From NCBI RefSeq assembly GCF_022513565.1, contig NZ_JAKWBE010000021.1:1-64000 (forward strand): a stretch of 64,000 bases of DNA, written 5' to 3'. This DNA comes from Streptomyces gilvus (lineage in GTDB: Bacteria > Actinomycetota > Actinomycetes > Streptomycetales > Streptomycetaceae). Positions 60,211 through 64,000 of this stretch are shown one piece after another. Every line of letters starts with the position of its first letter. Within the stretch, counting starts at the first letter, position 1. The translations under genes were made by a program, and so were the position numbers. The notes below the pieces were generated by a model. That model saw nothing but the letters and a program-made list of their open reading frames with translations, did not search any database and was not told where the DNA came from.

Positions 60211-61705
60211 GGTCCTTCGCACGACCGCCGCGCGGTACCCCGACCGCCCCGCGGTCGTCATGCCCGGCGCCGACACGCTCGAGACCCTGTCGTACGCCGA
60301 CCTGCTGGCGGCGGCCGAGGACCTCGGCGGGCGGCTTCGTGCGATCGTCGGAGAAGGCGGCCGCGTGGCGGTGTGGTCACCGGGAGCCATTTCCTGGCTG
60401 GTGACGGAGTACGCGTGCGCGCTCGCCGGTCTCGTCCTCATGCCGATCAACCCGGCTCTGACGGACAAGGAGGCGACAGACCTCCTCGATCTGGGTGATC
60501 CCGGAGTCCTGCTCTGTGGGGGCGAGTTCAGGGGCACGCACCTGCTCGAGCGCGCCCGGCGGTTCGCCCCCACAGGTACCGTCATCGCCGAACTCGACCA
60601 CTGGCGGGACCAGTTGCCCGCCGCGCCGATCGCCGACAAGCCGGTCGACCCGTCGCTGGACTTCCTGATCCAGCCGACATCCGGCACGACGGGGCCTCCC
60701 AAAGGCGCCGTCCTGACACAGTCCGCCGCCATGGAGTGCGGGCGGCTGGGCATGCTGCCGCTGGAGCCACGAGGTCACGATATCTGGTGCAGCCCGATGC
60801 CGCTCCACCATGTGGCGGGGTCGGTGTGTATCGCGCTCGGTATGTTGTCCGTCGCGGGGACGATGGTGATCCAGCCGGGATTCGACCCCGGGCAGGCGCT
60901 GCGCCTGATCGAGGCGACCAAGGCCACCATCTTCGGCGCCGTACCGACCATCCTGGTGGACATGCTCGCGCATCCGGAGTTCCGCCGGACCGATCTGAGT
61001 ACCTTGCGGGTGGTGCAGATCGGCGGGACGACGGTGCCGCCCAGCCTGATCCGACGGATAGAGGCCGAGCTCGGTGTGGCCGTCAGCGTCGGCTACGGGC
61101 AGTCCGAGGCGCCGTCCAGCGTCATGACCGCCCTGGACGACCCCGACGACATCAAGGCCCAGACGCTCGGTCGTCCGCTGCCGCACCGTGAGGTGAAGAT
61201 CGTGCGCAGTGGGACCGGGGAGACGGCCGCATGCGGCGAGACCGGAGAGTTCATGATCCGCTCGCCGCTGGTGATGAGCCGCTACCTCGGGGACTCGGCC
61301 GCCACGGCCGAGGTTCTCACCGACGACGGCTGGCTGCGTACCGGCGACCTCTGCAGCATGGACCGCTCAGGCATCCTGCGCATCCAAGGCCGCAGCCGCG
61401 AGGTCATCATCCGAGGCGGCGAGAACATCTATCCGGCCGAGATCGAACACGTCCTCTCCGCGCATGAGGCGATCGCTGAGATCGCCGTGGCGGGGGTGCC
61501 TGACGAGCGATGGGGCGAATCGGTCGCGGCTTGGGTGCGGCCCGCTTCGGGCCGAACCGTCGAACCGGCCGAGCTCGAGTCCTGGGCGCGCACGCAACTC
61601 GCGTCGCACAAGGTGCCCCGGACCTGGACGGTCGTCGAGGATTTCCCCCGTACCCCGTCAGGGAAGATCCAGAAGTTCCGTCTGCCCGGCCGGCCGCAAG
61701 CGTGA
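60143..61705 (+). CDS. Acyl-CoA synthetase (AMP-binding, ANL superfamily)
   Basis: A 520-residue ligase. P-loop QPTSGTTGPPKGAVLTQSAA, GYGQSEAPS, the ADP-binding Asp in RTGDLCSMDRSGILRIQGRS and the C-terminal Lys in RTPSGKIQKFRLP are all intact. It activates an unknown carboxylate as acyl-AMP and then acyl-CoA. It starts within the thioesterase gene (68-base overlap) and is the last gene of the operon; a perfect hairpin follows at 61710. Confidence 0.88.
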   Translation: MTDQLAWRAADTSVALEHRSISEVLRTTAARYPDRPAVVMPGADTLETLSYADLLAAAEDLGGRLRAIVGEGGRVAVWSPGAISWLVTEYACALAGLVLMPINPALTDKEATDLLDLGDPGVLLCGGEFRGTHLLERARRFAPTGTVIAELDHWRDQLPAAPIADKPVDPSLDFLIQPTSGTTGPPKGAVLTQSAAMECGRLGMLPLEPRGHDIWCSPMPLHHVAGSVCIALGMLSVAGTMVIQPGFDPGQALRLIEATKATIFGAVPTILVDMLAHPEFRRTDLSTLRVVQIGGTTVPPSLIRRIEAELGVAVSVGYGQSEAPSSVMTALDDPDDIKAQTLGRPLPHREVKIVRSGTGETAACGETGEFMIRSPLVMSRYLGDSAATAEVLTDDGWLRTGDLCSMDRSGILRIQGRSREVIIRGGENIYPAEIEHVLSAHEAIAEIAVAGVPDERWGESVAAWVRPASGRTVEPAELESWARTQLASHKVPRTWTVVEDFPRTPSGKIQKFRLPGRPQA

Positions 61706-61709
61706 CCGC

Positions 61710-61730
61710 GGCCGCGCCCTGGGCGCGGCC
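61710..61730 (+). terminator. Hairpin terminator after the ligase
   Basis: GGCCGCGCC-N3-GGCGCGGCC, perfect 9-base stem, 4 bases past the ligase stop. Confidence 0.75.
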
Positions 61731-61915
61731 GGCGAGGTCTGCCGGCTTCTGATCCCCGCCCCACCCCGGTCGCCGTGCCCCGGCTTCCCGCGGTGGGGTT
61801 CGGCGCATGTCAACGGGCGTCGAGGAGTGCACAGGCGTGGTGCGGCCGCAGTGTCCGGCTCCTGTCGGATTGCAGGGGCACCGCTACGGCTTCAGTGCCC
61901 CCGTACGCCATTCGC

Positions 61916-62220
61916 TCATACGTCGGTGACGCGGAGCCCGGCGTGCGCCTTGTAGCGGCGGTTGACGGAGATCAGGTTCGCGACCAGCGACTCGACCTGG
62001 TGGGCGTTGCGCAGGCGGCCGGCGAAGACGCCGCCCATGCCGGGGATGCGCCCGGCGAGCGCCTGGACGATCTGCGGCTGGCGCACTCGGCGTTGTCGGC
62101 GCTCTCTACGCCGCGCCCGAGTTCCTCGGCGGCGGCCTGGGCGCGCTCGGCGGCACGGAACCGGTGATCAACTTCTTGCCGGCCTCGGCGAGCCGGTAGG
62201 CGAGGTGGCGACGTCAAGGC
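61916..62220 (-). pseudogene. Remnant of an unidentified minus-strand gene
   Basis: The minus strand keeps a clear coding-like tail QIVQALAGRIPGMGGVFAGR followed by LRNAHQVESLVANLISVN and RRYKAHAGLRVTDV with a stop at 61916. Upstream pieces in another frame read DHRFRAAERAQAAAEELGRG and RLAEAGKKLI. At least one frameshift separates them. The protein family is not recognised; the fragment appears to be the end of a larger, decayed gene. Confidence 0.4.
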
Positions 62221-62251
62221 TGGCACTGCCTGGTTGGATATCGAGATTGAC

Positions 62252-62280
62252 GATAGATTAGCTCACATAGCTAAATGATT
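62252..62280. promoter_or_regulatory. AT-rich inverted pair before the MaoC gene
   Basis: GATAGATTAGCT (62252-62263; AGCTAATCTATC on the other strand) and AGCTAAATGATT (62269-62280) face each other with a 5-base spacer. Same consensus as at 29158 and 44006. Confidence 0.6.
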
Positions 62281-62516
62281 AGGATGGTGTTCGGATGAGG
62301 CGGAGGTGGTCCGGTGCGGCCGCTCGGAGGGATACAGCGTTGTCGGGCCAGGCTGGGTCAGCGTGGGCGAGCCGGGATTGACGGGCCGGATGACGAACCC
62401 CCTGCGCCGCGCACGAGCAGACTGGCGAGACATTACGGCCGTCCGGGGCTCTTCCGCTGACGGCCCCGCCGGATCTCACGGCCGAGGTTCGGCTCGGCCG
62501 CAGGCGTGGTCACTGC

Positions 62517-63035
62517 ATGCTCGGTGACCGTGGTGTTGGACGGTCCGGTGTCCGGGCCCGCCGCCCGCGGAGGAAAGGGAGAGAGTCGAGTGCCGTTTCG
62601 AGGGATCAGATCGGCGAGACCCGTGAGCGTGTCGTCGTCGAGGATCTGAAGCGCACGCAGATCGTGCGGTACGCCAGGGCGTCCGGGGACTTCCACCCGC
62701 TGCACACCGACCAGGAGTATGCGGTCGGGATCGCCGGATCCCCGGGAGTCTTCGCGCACGGGGTGCTGACGATGGGCCCGTTGGACCGGGTGCTCACCGA
62801 GTGGTTCGGCAGGGAGAGCCCCGTGCGGTTCGCCGTGCGGTTCAAGGGGCAGGTGCGGCCCGGCGAAACGCTCACCGACACCGTCGAGGACATCACCGTG
62901 GGCGAGCATGCTCCGGTGGCGGAAGTGTCCCTGCGCACCGTCAACCAGGACGGCGCCGAGGTGGTCTCGGGCAGAGCCGTGGCCGGACTGGACCGGGCCC
63001 GACCAATGGGACATGAAAGGGAAGGACAACGATGA
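62517..63035 (+). CDS. MaoC family hydratase (R-specific enoyl-CoA hydratase type)
   Basis: A hotdog-fold hydratase whose conserved part starts at VVVEDLKRTQIVRYARASGD. The hydratase-2 signature SGDFHPLHTDQEYA has the catalytic Asp and His. About 145 residues match the family; the N terminus is uncertain. ATG 62517 in frame lacks a ribosome site. The good AGGGAGAGAG site instead precedes a GTG at 62590 in another frame, suggesting a small N-terminal frameshift near 62600. The stop overlaps the next ATG (ATGA). It may be the hydratase partner of the paired dehydrogenases. Confidence 0.75.
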   Translation: MLGDRGVGRSGVRARRPRRKGRESSAVSRDQIGETRERVVVEDLKRTQIVRYARASGDFHPLHTDQEYAVGIAGSPGVFAHGVLTMGPLDRVLTEWFGRESPVRFAVRFKGQVRPGETLTDTVEDITVGEHAPVAEVSLRTVNQDGAEVVSGRAVAGLDRARPMGHEREGQR

Positions 63036-63892
63036 CTGACACACGTGCCGAAGCCGAACCTCAGGGCGCCGACGAGGGGCCGGTCATTTTCGACGAACTG
63101 ACAGAGGACGGCGTGCTCGTCCTGACGCTCAACCGGCCGGAGCGCCATAACGCATGGACGCTCGACATGGAACTGCTCTACAACGAGCTGTTCGACCGTG
63201 CCGAGGCCGATCCGGACGTGCGCGCGGTGGTGCTCACCGGCGCCGGCCGCAGCTTCTGCCCGGGTATGGACATGAGTGTGCTGGACGCCGCCTCATCGGG
63301 GGCGCGGCCTTACCCGAACGATCAGCTCCCGCCCCGTGTGCGCCCGCTCGTGTGTCCGAAGCCCGTGATCGCCGCAGTGAACGGTGCCTGCGCGGGCATC
63401 GGGTTCAACCAGGCGGTGATGTGCGATGTGCGCTTCGCCGTGCCGGAGGCCAAATTCGCCGCCGCCTTCAGCCGGCGCGGGCTGGTCGCCGAGGACGGCG
63501 TCGCGTGGATCCTGCCACGCGTGGTGGGCTACGGGCGCGCGAGCGACCTGTTGCTCTCCTCCCGTCCGGTGACTGGCGCCGAGGCCCTGGAGATAGGACT
63601 GGTCAACCGCCTGGTGGAGCCCGCGGACATGTTGGCCACGGCGGTGGAGTACGCGAGCGAGCTCGCGCGCAGGTGCAGCCCCTACGCCATGTCGCTGATC
63701 AAGCGGCAGGTGCAGGACGACCAGGCCCGCGGGTTCCTCGACGGTCACCACGACGCCGTGGCCCTGCTGGCGAAGGCAAAGAAGGCCCCCGACTACCGCG
63801 AGGGTGTGCGCAGCTTCATCGAACGGAGGCCGCCGCAGTTCTCCGGTCTGGGTGAGGACCAGAGCGGGGTCGCTGAGGAGACGGCCGGATGA
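63032..63892 (+). CDS. Enoyl-CoA hydratase/isomerase family protein
   Basis: A 286-residue crotonase-fold protein, paralogue of the 36481 gene. LTLNRPERHNAWTLDMELLY, GAGRSFCPGMDMSVL, VNGACAGIGFNQAVMCDVRF and SRRGLVAEDGVAWILPRVVG are present. One catalytic Glu is visible in VAEDGVA. Likely a hydratase for the same class of acyl-CoA. Translationally coupled to the MaoC gene. Confidence 0.87.
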   Translation: MTDTRAEAEPQGADEGPVIFDELTEDGVLVLTLNRPERHNAWTLDMELLYNELFDRAEADPDVRAVVLTGAGRSFCPGMDMSVLDAASSGARPYPNDQLPPRVRPLVCPKPVIAAVNGACAGIGFNQAVMCDVRFAVPEAKFAAAFSRRGLVAEDGVAWILPRVVGYGRASDLLLSSRPVTGAEALEIGLVNRLVEPADMLATAVEYASELARRCSPYAMSLIKRQVQDDQARGFLDGHHDAVALLAKAKKAPDYREGVRSFIERRPPQFSGLGEDQSGVAEETAG

Positions 63893-63910
63893 GCAGGGGA
63901 GAACGCATCG

Positions 63911-64000
63911 GTGATCGTCATCGGCGGTACGTGCCACGCTCCTGTCAGGCAGCTGCGTGACGATCCCGAGAGCGGTGTCGGACGTATCGACGTTCCGGGC
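63911..64000 (+). CDS. Possible start of a further gene running off the window
   Basis: AGGGGAGAAC lies 9 bases before a GTG that opens a frame reading VIVIGGTCHAPVRQLRDDPE and onward to the window end without a stop. Only 30 codons are visible and no family is recognised. Confidence 0.3.
   Translation, partial: MIVIGGTCHAPVRQLRDDPESGVGRIDVPG

Overview
The window is high-GC DNA with GGAGG-type ribosome sites, GTG and TTG starts, and dense GntR/TetR/LysR/PucR/MmyB-type regulators. F420-dependent luciferase-like oxidoreductases and an AveC-family protein add to this. It is most like a chromosomal catabolic and regulatory region of Streptomyces or a close actinomycete. No rRNA, tRNA, CRISPR array or intact transposase was seen. 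All calls are from reading sequence only; no database search was run.

Left part (1-28.7 kb): a patchwork of small units. A minus-strand operon (MmgE/PrpD, CoA-transferase, acyl-CoA dehydrogenase, HutC-type GntR regulator) has repeated GTACGCACCAA sites before its first gene and a related site after the regulator. A chorismate-mutase-like gene, a divergent MFS/LysR pair, DoxX, a PucR regulator and an HSL-type esterase follow. Next are an F420-dependent oxidoreductase, an FMN reductase with a divergent TetR gene, and lacI-pobA-benzaldehyde dehydrogenase. Thioredoxin, a disulfide oxidoreductase, peptide deformylase and a PepSY membrane protein come after. An AveC-like protein with a TetR regulator, and an SSS symporter with a DUF485 partner, close this part. 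Gene ruins are scattered among these: a TerC tail, a frameshifted FkbM methyltransferase, a LysR effector domain, a TetR without its HTH next to a 25-residue flavoprotein stub, and a MarR tail.

Right part (29-64 kb): a large acyl-CoA catabolic region. It holds a FadR-type GntR regulator, a FadA5-like thiolase, a second LLM oxidoreductase and two SDRs. It also holds five intact enoyl-CoA hydratases, a MaoC hydratase, three thioesterases and two intact acyl-CoA ligases. Three adjacent pairs of unlike acyl-CoA dehydrogenases, one stand-alone dehydrogenase, and an SCPx/Ltp thiolase-like protein with a DUF35 Zn-ribbon partner complete the core. A serine-hydrolase fold protein, an APH-like phosphotransferase and an uncharacterised 390-residue protein also belong here. 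Paired dehydrogenases, FadA5-like thiolase and Ltp/DUF35 together resemble steroid side-chain beta-oxidation, but no sterol-ring genes are in the window, so the substrate is open.

The most striking non-coding signal is an AT-rich element (roughly N-CTAACT-N-AT, often paired) before almost every transcription unit from 29 to 62 kb. This suggests one dispersed regulon, possibly controlled by the FadR-type regulator at 29250, which carries two copies in its own promoter. Three genes in this region (an acyl-CoA ligase, a racemase/CoA-transferase and a hydratase) are broken, so the pathway has redundancy or is decaying.
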